NCBI GenBank assembly: GCA_024449915.1
Contig: JAMZAV010001727.1
Span: 106,991 to 170,990, forward strand
Source of the DNA: Sweltsa coloradensis
Lineage: Eukaryota > Arthropoda > Insecta > Plecoptera > Chloroperlidae
Reading direction: 5' to 3'
DNA length: 64,000 bases
Below, piece after piece: positions 25,669 to 37,247 of the stretch. The notes below the pieces were generated by a model that saw only the letters and a list, made by a program, of their open reading frames with translations, made no database searches and was not told the origin of the DNA. The position numbers and the translations under genes are program-made. Position 1 is the stretch's first letter. Each line of letters begins with the position of its first letter.

Positions 25669-28600
25669 GACCAAATATAACGGTATGTAGCCGATTAGAC
25701 ATACCTTTAACCGGTCTTAGAATGCGTGTGACAGGGCAGACTGACAGCAAAATAAACATTTGCTCAAGATCTTTGTCTACCTCAGCTGGCAAAGACAGCG
25801 CGCGCGGCTGAGGGTGCGACTGTTAGGCCGCGCGCTGTTTCCGGGGCTAAATGATCACAGTGCGGTGTGACAGGGTGATTCGGCCCGAGTGGAAGTTAGC
25901 GGCTGAGCATTGCTGCTGCTACAGCAGACGGACAAAACGAGAAATAGTCTTACTTCACTGCCAGCGAGGCCTGTTTACGCGCGGAATTTAAACACGAATA
26001 TTCACACCCTCATAAAACCAAGTAAAAAACATTTTTCAACGGACTTTTTTGGGAATCGTTTTTTTTTTAGAAACTACTTTACGAATATATTCAAAATAAA
26101 TTTTAGGAGTATTCCCTATTGAAGCGTCAATCTGACCTATTCACGATGGCAATTTGCGTTTCAATTTATGCTTGACATTATGTTTTAAATGCTATTAAGT
26201 ATTTTTTCTGGATTTTTTTGATATAGTTTTAACTTGTGCAGCATGGGAATGCACAAACAGAAACAATAAGAAGTTATTGCATAAGGGAATTTAGTAATCA
26301 TTTGGTGTTAATGGCTAATATGCTCACCTGTCAACCTGACAGCACGCTTGAAAAATATTTGGGCTACAAATCGCTACAACCTACTTTAACATACAAACTG
26401 ACCTATTCAAGATGGCTTCTAATTGACACGCCAGTGGACCAATGACTGGGGATCTAGCCTACTATAATAGATGTTAAATATCATTGGAAAAGACCACCAA
26501 CCACTGAACCACATAGCTAGGCGTAGACCTAGACCTAGGGTAGGCTAGGCCTAGCTTATAGCCTTGCCTAATAGGTAGATTCTCATCCTGAGCTCAACCT
26601 TAGTCGGCCTAGGCCTAGCAATGCTTTACATTCTAGGCCTTGGCCTAACCTTGTTGTAGTCTCCAAGGCCAAGGCCTACAACCTCATTGTAAGCCTAGGG
26701 TCTAGCCTAGCCTAGGCCTAGATTCTTGGCCTAACCTTGTCTAGGCTTTAGGCCTAGGCCAAGCTCATTTTAGTCCCACTAAGTTATCCTGACTATGCCT
26801 AGGCTACTTCATTTTAGTCCCTACCTGGCTGACTGATTCCATTCCAAAATCCTAAAAATCCAGATGGCGATTGACAATATTGTTGGCATTTTTCACGATA
26901 TTAGAATTTTTAGTGACAAAATTTCCTTGATTTGACGATTTATAACCCAAAATCCACTATTTTAAATGACAAAATATTAGTTTTTTATTTACCATAAATC
27001 TGTGGCCCTACCAATGACTATATTTGTGTTAAGTAAAATAAAGTGTAGAATGCTACCTAAATTGTTATTGTGGTCAATACGCGTTTCCAAGCAAAGGGGT
27101 TGCTACCTGGTGGCGAAAACTGCAACTGTCCGATCAGTGATAGTCGGAGGAGCGCGCTATGTGCTTACCTGAAGAACACACGTCATTCCGTGTTTGTCAC
27201 TTATAAATATGTACAATCACAGGTACATTGTCGTTGCTCTCCCAAAATGTTGTTAATTGATGATAATCAAAAACATGGGGGTGCACCAAAATGATAAAAT
27301 CGCTCTACAATATGCGGGATTCGAAACCATGTCCACCAGAGTAATATTACTATATATTCAGACCTGCGCATGCACCCATGAGACACCGAGGATGGCATTT
27401 GTATCCTTATTACAATTCTCTTATTGTAATATCATAATAAATCATTGGTATTTATAGGCTATATACTAAATATAGGCTAACAGGGTACGATAAATACTAA
27501 ATCAAATTCAAACCGTCAAGAATGTTCACAACTCATAGTAAACACACACATACAGTATCGCTCGCTTCTTATGGCACTTTTAATTGAGATATACTTGTTA
27601 AGTTTTATTATGATAATTTAATATAAATAGTCATAATAATAACAAAACAATACCTAACAAAAATAATAATAATTGTATTAGGGCTTATGCACTAATCCCA
27701 ACTCCTTTTCTACTTTACATAATTAATGTAGGCCTACATGTACCGTTTACCGTCATTGTTCATTTATTACATAATATTATACATAATATCATAATAAATA
27801 CGATTTATATTATTACAATAGAATAAGTATAATGATATGACCTACAAGATTTTAAAGCTGTCTGCAGAATGACGCGTCATGCCATTATTGACATACAAAA
27901 CAATAATAAAAATAGGCCATCAGCTATTCAATAGGCCTACTTTTAATAAAATGTATATTTAAAAAAAAACAGTAGTCCTAAGTGTGTAGTAGATAAATAT
28001 ATATAGGCCTACTCCGATTGCGTTTACATTGTAAAACGATGTAGAAAACGTGCAAAACAGTGTAGGGCTATAATTTGCTAGAAGCTCTTTTGATTTTTAG
28101 ATATCAAGTAATGGTGGGCAACATTTTCTTGGCAAAATATCATCGATCTTCATCATTCAACATTATTTGATACACTTGTTTCTGTATTTAATAGTTCAAC
28201 GGTGTGGTTTGATCTTTTCGAGCTAATATCATCAAATAATCTCTATTATTTGTTGTAATTTAAACGCCATTTAATTCCCGTTTTTAATAAAGCCGATCCC
28301 CAAAACTTAGGAATTTTACTAATAAAATACGCGGAAGATATGACATAATCAACAATGTTTTCGCAAATGATCAGAAATGTAACAAAATCAAGTTGAACCT
28401 AACTGAATATACAGCGCCCGCCGTAAGCAGCTCGCCTCTATCACCGATCGGTCCGACATGTTGCGTTTTAGTGCTGCCATCTATCTTTGCTTGGAAACGC
28501 GTATACAATACGTAATGAATGAGTTTGGAAATGAGTATCACTGGATATGGGTTGTTATCTATCTTGTAGATGCTGCAAGATCCAGCCGCCTTCTCAACAG

Positions 28601-28757
28601 CGGTGCAAGGCCTCCTGTCTGCGCAACGCCAGGCGCTAGCTGCGGGTGCGGCCGCGGGGGGAGAACACTTGTGCTTCCTGGGCTCTGGCCGCCTAGAAGA
28701 AGACCAGTATGCTCATATGGTAGTGGCTTCCTTTCTGCAGAAGCACACTCAGTACAT
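25669..28757. repeat. Tandem duplication, right copy (~3.1 kb)
   Basis: Right-hand copy of 22529-25605. Its exon (28570-28783) is intact and fits the gene. Differences from the left copy include extra or missing single bases in short runs and a few substitutions, about what two haplotypes or a recent duplication would show. The unique spacer between the copies is only about 60 bases (25606-25668). Confidence 0.95.
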
Positions 28758-28783
28758 AAGCCTGCTCACGGGAGGATACCAAG
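28570..28783 (+). CDS. TBC1D23: TBC1D23 exon: second half of rhodanese-like domain
   Basis: Enters in phase 0 at ATG CTG and leaves in phase 1 after TACCAAG|GTAAGC, encoding about 71 residues. GGEHLCFLGSGR matches the loop of the TBC1D23 rhodanese-like domain that corresponds to the active-site loop of true rhodaneses; the Cys is present, but enzymatic activity cannot be inferred. FLQKHTQYISLLTGGYQ gives the last strand and helix of the domain. Its internal ATG should not be taken as a start. A damaged duplicate lies 3148 bases upstream. Confidence 0.97.
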
Positions 28784-29219
28784 GTAAGCTTAGCTAACTT
28801 TGATCATGTAGAGTTATTTTAGTTTTACATTTTACGTTCATGAGTATGGATCCTATTAAAAACTTTGTTAAAACAGCCTTCAATGGACTGATGAAATCTT
28901 CATGTATATTCATGTAGCTTAATGCATACTTTGTCTAGTCAATTGAAAATAGCGTTTAATAATGAATGATAATAATGTATGCAATGGTACAGGCTATAGA
29001 AAGAGTTGCAGTAAAACTGTTTTTTTTTTTTACACATAGTTTTCTCGAGTTTTATCAAAGTGTCACTTGATCCTTTGTTACCTAGCTTGTAATTGTGAAT
29101 TTGATAACTCATCAGGTTCCTAGGTATTAGAATTAAATGCATTAGTTTAGGGTTAGTATGTAAATATTATATTATGATCAATTAATTTAACTTATGTACA
29201 TAACCTTTGTTTTGTGTAG

Positions 29220-29373
29220 CTATCCACGAGTACTTAATTGAAGATATAGACACAACTCTTACGGACCACTGCTCGCTTAACTGTGTGGTCTGTACGCCAG
29301 ATACCTCAACTGACCTGATAAATGAAATACCGCTACAACAAACATCCACATCGGACATATTCGGGAAGATAGG
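29220..29373 (+). CDS. TBC1D23: TBC1D23 exon: linker after rhodanese domain
   Basis: Enters in phase 1 and leaves in phase 2 (AGATAGG|GTAACC), encoding about 51 residues: (A)IHEYLIEDIDTTL, then DHCSLNCVVC, then TSTSDIFGKIG. The start corresponds to the residues after GG(F/Y) in vertebrate TBC1D23; the remainder is in the poorly conserved linker. The phase fit on both sides and the continuous frame support it. The acceptor is TTGTGTAG and the intron before it is only 436 bases. Confidence 0.85.
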
Positions 29374-29417
29374 GTAACCCAGCCTTCATTCTACTATATT
29401 GCTTAGTTATTAGTACT

Positions 29418-29795
29418 TAAAGCCAGCGGTTTAGCCGACATAGTTTTACCGGTTCCCTCTCGAACACCGAAGTTAAGCAAACTCGGGCGTGGTCAGGGGT
29501 AGAGTGGGTGCCCGCTCTGCCCTGAAACTCACGTATATCGCTGGTTAGAGCAGATGGAGGGTTCGAGAGCAAGTGTAACGGCTTCGTACTCCTTGACATC
29601 TGCTCGGCAGTCCGGGTTAGTGGAGGAACCTATATGACTATCAAGGTTACACCGTCCTTTCAGATGGGACTTTAGGCCATTGGTCCCCTTGGTACTTTTC
29701 GAAAGGAGTAGGCTACAAGCCGGTACCATCGTCTCGAATAGCCTCAGTGCAGTAATATGAGACGTTAAGCAATATCCAATCCAATCCAATTATTT
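29418..29795 (+). mobile_element. SINE with a 5S rRNA-like head
   Basis: Bases 29445-29525 resemble invertebrate 5S rRNA: TACCGGTTC, CGAACACCGAAGTTAAGCA, TCGGGCGTGGT and GAGTGGGTG.CCGC appear in the right order and spacing, including the internal promoter region. The unrelated body carries CCTTTCAGATGGGACTTTA, and the end is a short CAATC repeat (29771-29790). A 5S-like promoter, unrelated body and simple-repeat tail define SINE3-type elements. It is not a 5S gene, since the outer stem and 3' half do not match. Confidence 0.75.
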
Positions 29796-29879
29796 CTTAA
29801 GTTGTTAGAAGTGTACTCTATGCCCGTGTTTCTCAAACTGTTGTCTGTTGTACTTTCTTCATCCCTCTTGCTGATGTAG

Positions 29880-29965
29880 CAGTTTATTTTAACGTCTATC
29901 CTATTTATTTAGTTATAAAACTGATCTATAAAGGCACGCAATTAATAAAACTAAGAATATCCACA
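29880..29965 (-). repeat. LINE 3'-tail fragment with stem-loop
   Basis: Carries TTTTAACGTCTATCCTATT, AGTTATAAAACTGAT and TATAAAGG, the same block as at 1865-1970 and 15232-15281 but more diverged. A truncated LINE tail on the - strand. Confidence 0.5.
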
Positions 29966-29974
29966 CAAAACAGT

Positions 29975-30425
29975 TACCGTATTTACTCGCATATAAGCCG
30001 CCCCTACGCAAATAAGCCGCACCCTAGTTTACAGGGTGCCATTTTTTAATAACTCTTTGTCAACGCATATAAGCCGCAGCCCAAAATGTTGGAATAGATG
30101 CCGAAATAGTGAAGAATAATGTGTTAGCCAATTCAAACAGGGGCAATATCATCAGGCAGTTTTGTATTTCGCGCGATGTATTTCCCTTCCTCCTCTCGCA
30201 ACCAAGTGCGATCAGTTAAAAGAGTGGTCTGCAGTGTTGTCTTCCAGGAACGCGACAATCTTTTGTCAGCCAAAAAAGTGGCCTGTTCATTGTTTTATTA
30301 TTGTGTAATGATGGCATCGTAATTTGAAGTTTAAAATGCAGTGCGTTACGCAACGTGACAATTACGAGTGAGCGTAGAAACTCATGACGAGCTTACTTCC
30401 TTGACTGCCAGCGAGTTACTGAAGG

Positions 30426-30469
<44 letters not shown>

Positions 30470-30832
30470 AGAGAGACCTGTCGACTGGTGGGAAGCCTGC
30501 AATTCGGAGGGAAGGTACTGAGTGCGTGTGCATCGCTTGGCTTCGTGTCAAATGCCGTGCATATATCGTCGTGTAAAATGCCTCTATTAGCCAGTGGCAT
30601 TGTATCGACCTGAGAGATACTATGATATGCGGACAATGCTGTGGTATGGTCTATAGCATGGCGGAGTCCATGCAACTACCTTTCGAAGCGCGCGCTGTTC
30701 AAATATATGTACGTATATTGACTTAAAATTTATGTTTTTTTTCACTTTTCACGCACAGAGATAAGCCGTAGTAGGGTTTTGAGGGGATCAAATTTGGGAA
30801 AAAAGTGCAGCTTAAATGCGTGTAAATACTCT
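29975..30832. mobile_element. MITE of the TACCGTATT family
   Basis: The left end is TACCGTATTTACTCGCATAT, then AAGCCGC; the right end is GCAGCTTAAATGCGTGTAAA, then TAC, an imperfect inverted copy. A GA microsatellite lies at 30429-30477. Other elements with TACCGTATT ends lie at 35041, 38572, 55214 and 55407. Superfamily unassigned; no coding region (the frame across the GA run is a simple-repeat artefact). Confidence 0.6.
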
Positions 30833-31008
30833 CAACCACTTTCAGGGTTTCTTCTCTAACCTTTATGTATTATTGATAGTTCCCCACATCTCCCTTCTCG
30901 TGGCATAGTTTTAACCCCGCTCTCAAATCATGCATATTTTCATGCTTGCTTTTTGAAATGAAGATATAGGCCTACTAATAAAGCAATAGGATATAGGCTA
31001 CTACATTA

Positions 31009-31876
31009 AGTAAGATCTCTCTTATCCGATCTCCTCTTATCCGATGTTCCGTGTTAACCGAGCCCCAAAAAAAAAAAAAAAAAAAAAAATTAAAGTTTTA
31101 AATACGTAAATAAAACATAAAAAAATTACAGCCCGCGCCGCATTTTTTTAAATGTACTGCAACATTTGTAGGCATGCCTTACGAGTGAGTGCAAAAAAGA
31201 TAGATCGGCGATATATCTCGACTTTGAGCATGTGCATCATGTACTGAGCGTATAGAGTTAAGTGGTCAGGTGGTGGGCGCATCGCCGGTAAGCGTATTTG
31301 CCACCCACTAAAATAAGAGGTTCAGTGTGGTCGCGCGCCTGCGCGTGCGCTCGATCCGCCATTCACACAGCTGTTCAAAGATGGTCGTTGGGGAAAACTA
31401 GATGCAACCCTTTTTCACCGATCACGAAATTCGTAATCACGACGCATTAAAATTGTTTTTTCCGGGCTTATTTTATTTTTCCCAATTTATTTTGCGTCGT
31501 GAGTTCAGGCGGGCATAGTAGTGAGAGGTTTTCCCCATGAAAGAGAGTAGGGCCCAGGCCTATGTTTGCATTTAGGCCTAGCCTACTGCGTGGTTTAGGC
31601 CTAGGCCCAGGCCTAGACATCGTTTTTTATTACGACATGTAGGCCCAAATTTTGGGACGGTGTTGTGAGCTTGAATTTCAACTATTAAATCATTTAGTTA
31701 CCCTTATGAAGTGTACGTGTGTATTTTTTGTTCCTTTTATCCATTACTGGTCATAATATTTTTTCCACATCAGGCTATCTACGAGAGCAAATAAACAATT
31801 TTATCCGCGCCATCCGGTTTTTCGCAAATCCGAGGGCCCCCCGGGCTCATTCCAACTGGATAAGAGAGATCTTACG
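31009..31876. mobile_element. pogo/Tigger-like non-autonomous element
   Basis: The ends are AGTAAGATCTCTCTTATCCG and CGGATAAG-type GGATAAGAGAGATCTTACG, bordered by TA at 31007-31008 and 31877-31878. CTCT.TTATCCGA ends with TA duplication resemble pogo/Tigger-type (Tc1-mariner superfamily) elements and the two larger copies at 35507 and 46809. An A run lies at 31066-31090 and a GGCCTA-rich stretch near 31555-31615. No transposase. Confidence 0.7.
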
Positions 31877-32114
31877 TATTAATGGCGAGATTAGGATGCA
31901 CCTGTCCTAGGCTGCATTGCCAAGCTTTTTATCACTTGTTTGTGCGTAAAGAAATGAAAATGTTTGATACTACCACCGGAATTATTGACAAATTTGCCAA
32001 CATCAATCGGTAAAATCAATATCTTTTCCCATTATTTTTTCTAGTGGTAATATTATAATATAGATACCATAATTTATTCTGTGCATTGTTATCAGTGTCA
32101 GTTTGTTGTTACAG

Positions 32115-32284
32115 TGCCGCCATGAGACTGAAAAGTGCAGAAGTAAAAGGTAAATTATTCGAGTACATTGTTAACCCAAGCGCTACTACCACAGTTGAAC
32201 GCCACGTCAGTAGCACCGATATGCTTGGGAAACGATACAGGAATATGGCGCCAGTCTTCAGCATAGATGATGATCACGAACAAG
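32115..32284 (+). CDS. TBC1D23: TBC1D23 exon: linker before C-terminal domain
   Basis: Enters in phase 2 (GTTACAG|T) and leaves in phase 1 (CAAG|GTACAG), encoding about 56 residues. VERHVSSTDMLGKRYR and PVFSIDDD match the TBC1D23 linker segment (ERHVSS.D..GK.YR...PVFSI.D). A vertebrate insert just before this motif is alternatively spliced; here the corresponding KGKLFEYIVN stretch is constitutive within the exon. The following intron to 46388 is 14.1 kb and contains a candidate cassette exon of matching phase at 39053. Confidence 0.95.
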
Positions 32285-32546
32285 GTACAGTTGCTCTTAA
32301 TCAAATTTGGGAATCGGGGCAAGACTTGTCGATAGGTTTCAAAGTTTTCCTTAAAATATTATGCCGAAGAAAAGTGCAGATATGTTTCTGTTTTTGTCAA
32401 ATAAAAGTAATACTACATAATAATTAATTGGAGATGACATTGATTCTCTTCATTTTAATTTAGAATTAATTCCCAAGCAAAAAAAAATGGGGGAGAAATG
32501 CAAAAAAATTGTTAATTGATTGAATTGGGGCTATATGTACAGGTAA

Positions 32547-33628
32547 CCCCCTTGCATCCACAAGCGTACTGGTACACTCTGCGCCTCCTGGGCTAGATCT
32601 CCATAAGCGTATTTATACGCGCTAGTGCTGAGCTGATTTGTATTACGTTCAAAATCTACGCCGTTTGATCTAGAAGTTCAAATTTTTGCGCACTTTGCGG
32701 TGGAAGTTTCACAAATTCACGCTAGATGGTAGCACATACCGGAGCTACTTTATCGGCAATTCTAGACCAATCGTTACCGTGAAAATGCCGTGTTTATTTG
32801 TTGAAGTTCTAATGGCGGCCTGTTAGTTTTGTACGTAATTAAAGCCTACTAAAAATGATAGTTACGACCTTGTAGGCTTGTATTTTAGTGAAAGAGGAAG
32901 CAATTTTAGAATCTTGTATCATTTTGTATCTGTTAAAATAACATTGCAATGATTATAAATAATGCAATTATCATCCCAAGTTTCATTTTGTCTGGCAGTG
33001 ACAGCTGGGATTAGGTCTAGGGCTTGGATGATCGTGTGATTTTGATAATATTCTAGGATGTATATTACTTTTTAGTTGAAAATAAGTAAGTAGACTATGG
33101 TACCTGCAAATTGTTGATCAAGAAAACCCTGTACATAATTAGTTTGGTAAAGCCCAAGCCTTATTGTCACTGATTGAGTGAATCTGTAGCAACGGCTTAC
33201 CTAGGCCCTAGGCACTTCCTAAGACCCTTGTTTATCAATAAAATCTTATCATAGGCATAGGCCTAGTTGATATCCGACAAAAACAATAAGTAGGGCTTAG
33301 CCTTAGCTTATGCATTGGAAATAGGTAAATAAAATTAAACTGAACCCCTACTAAGTCCTATTTTACTTCTATATATTCCTCTTTTCTTGGCCCTATAGGC
33401 CTCTATCTACCCTACTTTATTCTAAAGAACTATTTTAAAGTTTAAAACCAATGTTTTTATAGAGACGAGTTTGTTGTGATTATAATTTGATACCTACAAC
33501 TTTATTGTAAGTTGTCTTCAACCTGAGCTTCATTAATACAAATGTTGAAACACATTATTTCAATTTGTGTCCAATACCTGCACGATCTCTAGGGCTTTTA
33601 AGGGGCTGAGCTGCCGGATGCAAGGGGG
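32547..33628. mobile_element. piggyBac-like non-autonomous element
   Basis: The inverted ends are CCCCCTTGCATCC and GGATGCAAGGGGG. TTAA follows the right end (33629-33632) and GTAA precedes the left (32543-32546), one base off a TTAA duplication. The subterminal GCGTATTTATACGC at about 32608 parallels the palindromic repeat of the element at 4561. No coding region. Confidence 0.7.
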
Positions 33629-33750
33629 TTAAAAAATGTTGAACTTCCAAAGGTGCACTTCTCTATTTGCAAGTTATTATCAATGTTATTCAATGCTTTG
33701 ATATTTATTATTACCTATACTATGTATGAGGAAACTGTTATAGGCCCTAA

Positions 33751-34950
33751 AGCATCATTCACAATAGTTCTAAGGCGCAAGCCTTCAGGGCTGCCGTTTT
33801 ATCGGATTTTATCCGTTTTTACGGATATTTAGGGTGCAAAACGGGTAAACGGATTTTTAGTCTTATTTACGGATATTTGTTTATTACGTTTTCTATGCTT
33901 ATTTTCGTATATTTAAATCTGCGCGGGCTTATTTCGATTGTAAACATTGAAGGCGGGGCGATAATCGATTCGACTTAGATAGGGGGCGGAGCAAGGGCGG
34001 AGCCGTGTCCCAGACATTGTAGAAACTGCTTCTGTGTAGTAGTAACAGCCAGAACAGTTGCTTTTGGGAGGATGCAAGATCTGCAAGATAAATTGAACAA
34101 CCAAGGACAAACAATGGAGATTGGAGCCTACAAAATTGTTTTCTTTCGTTTTTGTTTATAAAGTTTGGATTATGTGATCTTAAACATGAAAAATAGAATT
34201 AGTATATGATTAAAATGTTATTAAAAAGTTCTGCAAGACTGCAATGTTATTAATAGACACAACACATGGGCCTAGGTCAAAATTTGATACAACATTCCTT
34301 GGGCCTAGGCCTAAGAATTTTTTAACCAGGTCAGATTTAAAACAGATTTTCTGTAGGTTAAATTTAATTAACATTTAACATTTTACATTTTTATTCAATC
34401 TTTTCAAGCATTAGGATGTTTCTGGCTCACTTATTCTAGTCTGTGCATAGGCCCAGGCCCTTGGCATTTTTTAGGTTATGATGGTCACAAAATATAAACA
34501 TCACATTTAGTCATTTTCATAGTAGATCAATGAAATTAACGTTTTTAGACTTTTCACTGATATTAGCGGATATTTAACGATCCTCCAACAGGATTTGAAA
34601 AAAATGTCAGTGGCAGCCCTGGCCTAAGGCGTAATATTTTGTATTGCCGAGTATGTGTTTCAATCAAAACGTTCACAACACGTCCTAAGTCGCAAGGCGT
34701 ATGGTTTATGTCGTAACGAATTGCCCAAAATCCAATTCTTACGACAGGTTTCTTACGACGAGCCAATCACGAACAAGGAAACTCCCCACTCCTGCTTATT
34801 TCATTCCACAGCTGACTGTACGCGCATGCGCAATACACAGGAGCAATGAAAAATGGTATGGTTGTTGTAAACGCCTAGCATTTCTTACGACTTACGCCTT
34901 ACGCCTTAGACCTTGTGCCTTACGCCTTAGAACTAATTGTGAATGATGCT
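33751..34950. mobile_element. Harbinger-like MITE interrupted by another element
   Basis: The inverted ends are AGCATCATTCACAATAGTTC at the left and its near-complement ending GTGAATGATGCT at the right, extending about 30 bases (33751-33780 and 34921-34950). Three-base duplications TAA lie at 33748-33750 and 34951-34953, as expected for PIF/Harbinger elements. The right arm carries repeated TTACGCCTTA blocks. The element at 33786-34621 lies inside its left arm, leaving about 364 bases of its own sequence. Confidence 0.7.
33786..34621. mobile_element. hAT-like element nested in the Harbinger-like MITE
   Basis: The ends are CAGGGCTGCC and GGCAGCCCTG, exact inverted complements. The interior near both ends contains ACGGATATTT-type and GCGGATATTT-type words. 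The ends resemble hAT termini (CAGGG...), but the flanks share only GCCT rather than a clean eight-base duplication, so the superfamily is tentative. No transposase. Confidence 0.65.
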
Positions 34951-35040
34951 TAAGCTTATTAATTCAACCACTCTTCCATGTGTCTAGTGTAGGTTGTCTA
35001 AAAAATGGTAGATAGTAATTATGTTGTTTTGTTGTACTAC

Positions 35041-35213
35041 TACCGTATTGTCCTGAATATAAGCCTACCCTTTTTTCATTATTTCAAGTCTTAAAGTCCC
35101 TTGCCAGCTAATATTTGCATATGCTTTTGCATATGTTTTTTTAATTATTCAACAAGAAAAGTTACGGGGTTGGCTTATATTCAGGGTCTGCCTATATTCG
35201 GCACAATACGGTA
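35041..35213. mobile_element. MITE of the TACCGTATT family, 173 bp
   Basis: Inverted ends TACCGTATTGTCCTGAATAT and ATATTCGGCACAATACGGTA, with an inner pair TAAGCCTACCC / GGGTTGGCTTA. It can fold into a long hairpin. It is closely related in its ends to the element at 55407-56815. Confidence 0.72.
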
Positions 35214-35506
35214 TATTAATGACTGTATTCTATGTCTATTGTCTAGTAAGTACTGTATATGATACAGTAAAAGCTCAACACAAATCAGTATTATTTCAAT
35301 CAATTAGGTTGATAGACGACTAAAAGCTGGTTTAGTATAGATAGGGAAAGATTGATCGAAACCAACAGCTTACCTTTAAAGTGTGAAGCAGTCACATTGA
35401 AAATGATACAAATTTATATACACATGAAATAAAAACCAGCCTTGTTTACTTGTCTATGAGTAGAAGAACTAACTGGCTACATAAACTAGATGTCTACTGG
35501 CTTCTA

Positions 35507-37247
35507 CAGTAAGACCTCTATTATCCGAGCTGGATGAGACAAGGTGCAGCTCGAATTATCGAAAAATTTGGATGATCGCGATTTTTTGTTTATTTGCTCT
35601 CGTACTATAGCCTGATATAATAAAATGATATAATGACGCATGCAATGGATAAAGGAACATAAAATACACACAAACACTTCATACAGGGTATACCAAATGC
35701 TAGCTTGTAAGTCAAGCTCACAAACACAAACACACGTACACAAATATATGTCGTAATAAAAACGCATGTCAAGGCCTTAACTAGGGCTGCGGCAGCCAGC
35801 GATCAAGTCAATGCAATCCAACTCGGCTCGACGCAGTAGAGTGCAAACATGGCTCTTTCTCTCTCTCTCTCATGTGGGAAAACCTCTCACTACTATCGCC
35901 CATGCTGATGCTCTCGTCACTAGATAAGCCTGGGAAACAAAGAAGATAAGCAAACAATAAAATAACAATCCAATGCATCTTGATTATGATTTTCGTGAAT
36001 CGGTTGAAACATGCAGGTGCGTAGGAACGTTTTGAAAGTTGGGGGGGGGGGGTCAAATTCATCAGTAGGTTTTTGAGGGCGGCAGCTGGGGCAAAGCCCC
36101 AGCCGCCGGAGGCCCTTTCGTCGAAGGCGAAAAATTTTTCACCATACTACAGTATTTTTGTCATTTTTTTAACTGCACTCAGACTCTGTAAACTATGTTT
36201 TACAGCAGCTATCTGCGATCTAAAAACTAAAAAAATGAACGTGAAGTGGCCCATTTTAGTAAATTTCAACCTTATTATTTTATCTAATGACGAAGCATAC
36301 AGGCAAACATTACCAAGGTGTCTGTCGAATTGTTTAAGTGTATGTGCATATTAACTACGGAAATTCTGGGATTAATATTTAACTCACATTAGTTTTGCCC
36401 CCCCTCCCCTCCCCCCTGGGCCAAACTTGACCACTTCCTTCACCTACGTTCTCGTCTCGTCTAGTGTTTGTTCGGGGCCACGCCCACACGCAACTTTCAA
36501 ATAGCTTACAATGACAGTTCGGAAATCGTTCACAACACTCAATAATCCACAGAATACTCGGGATGTAAAGAATACTCACAATCTACTGGCTGCAATGCAA
36601 TGATAACTTATACACTTGAGGTATACTTGTCAAATGTGAAACAGATAGATCTTTTGATGGGAGTGCCAGCGTGAAAAGTGGGTGAGCGTGAAAAGTGGGT
36701 GTGTCAATTCCCCCCATTCCTCCCCCCCCTCCCTACGCGCCTGGAAACATGATCGCATCGCAATTCTTCTTCCACCTAGTTCCACACTGTTTGTTCTTGG
36801 TCAGCTGTGACTGTGAGTTAGTTGGATCGTACACGCACCTTGTTCGCGCAGGCCACCAGGCCATGCCAGACACTGCTCGAGAGTCGAGATATTCGCCACA
36901 TCTATCTCTCTTGCACTCACTCGTAGACATGGGCACGACTCGCTGGGCGGTCGGACGGACAGACAGACGGACGAAAGCACTTGTCAGCTTTGATTAACAA
37001 GTTATCGGCAGCTGTTGCGTCATCTTGTTGTTCAACATAGTAGGTTGCCGTTCCTTCCGTGTGAGTCTTGATACTCCGATCATCCACTCTCTCGCATGCG
37101 CACTCGTTCACTCTAAACTCTCTCTCTCGCATTTCTCCGCGCTCACCGCTAGGCCTACAATGTATATGAGGACATTTAAAAAAGCGCGGCGCGACATCTA
37201 AACGCAGCTCGGATAATACGGGTGATCGGATAATAGAGGTCTTACTG
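35507..37247. mobile_element. pogo/Tigger-like non-autonomous element, 1741 bp
   Basis: It starts CAGTAAGACCTCTATTATCC and ends GGATAATAGAGGTCTTACTG, exact inverted complements, with TA on both sides (35505-35506, 37248-37249). The first 150 bases are shared with the element at 46809 (for example TGATCGCGATTTTTTGTTTA). It contains the GC-rich hairpin module at 36076-36175. No frame in it resembles a transposase. Confidence 0.82.
36076..36175. repeat. GC-rich hairpin module, copy 1
   Basis: The string GGCAGCTGGGGCAAAGCCCC, then AGCCGCCGGAGGC, then TTTCGTCGAAGGCGAAAAA and TTCACCATACTACA, recurs with few changes at about 61485-61575 inside a hAT element. Both contain short self-complementary segments. 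Confidence 0.75.

Noticed and set aside
29445..29560. Functional 5S rRNA gene
   Set aside because: Only the 5' and internal promoter parts match; the 3' strand of the closing stem and terminator T run are missing, and a SINE body follows.
30368..30675. Frames on both strands across the GA run
   Set aside because: Arg-Glu and Ser-Leu repeats come from the GA microsatellite; no flanking conservation.
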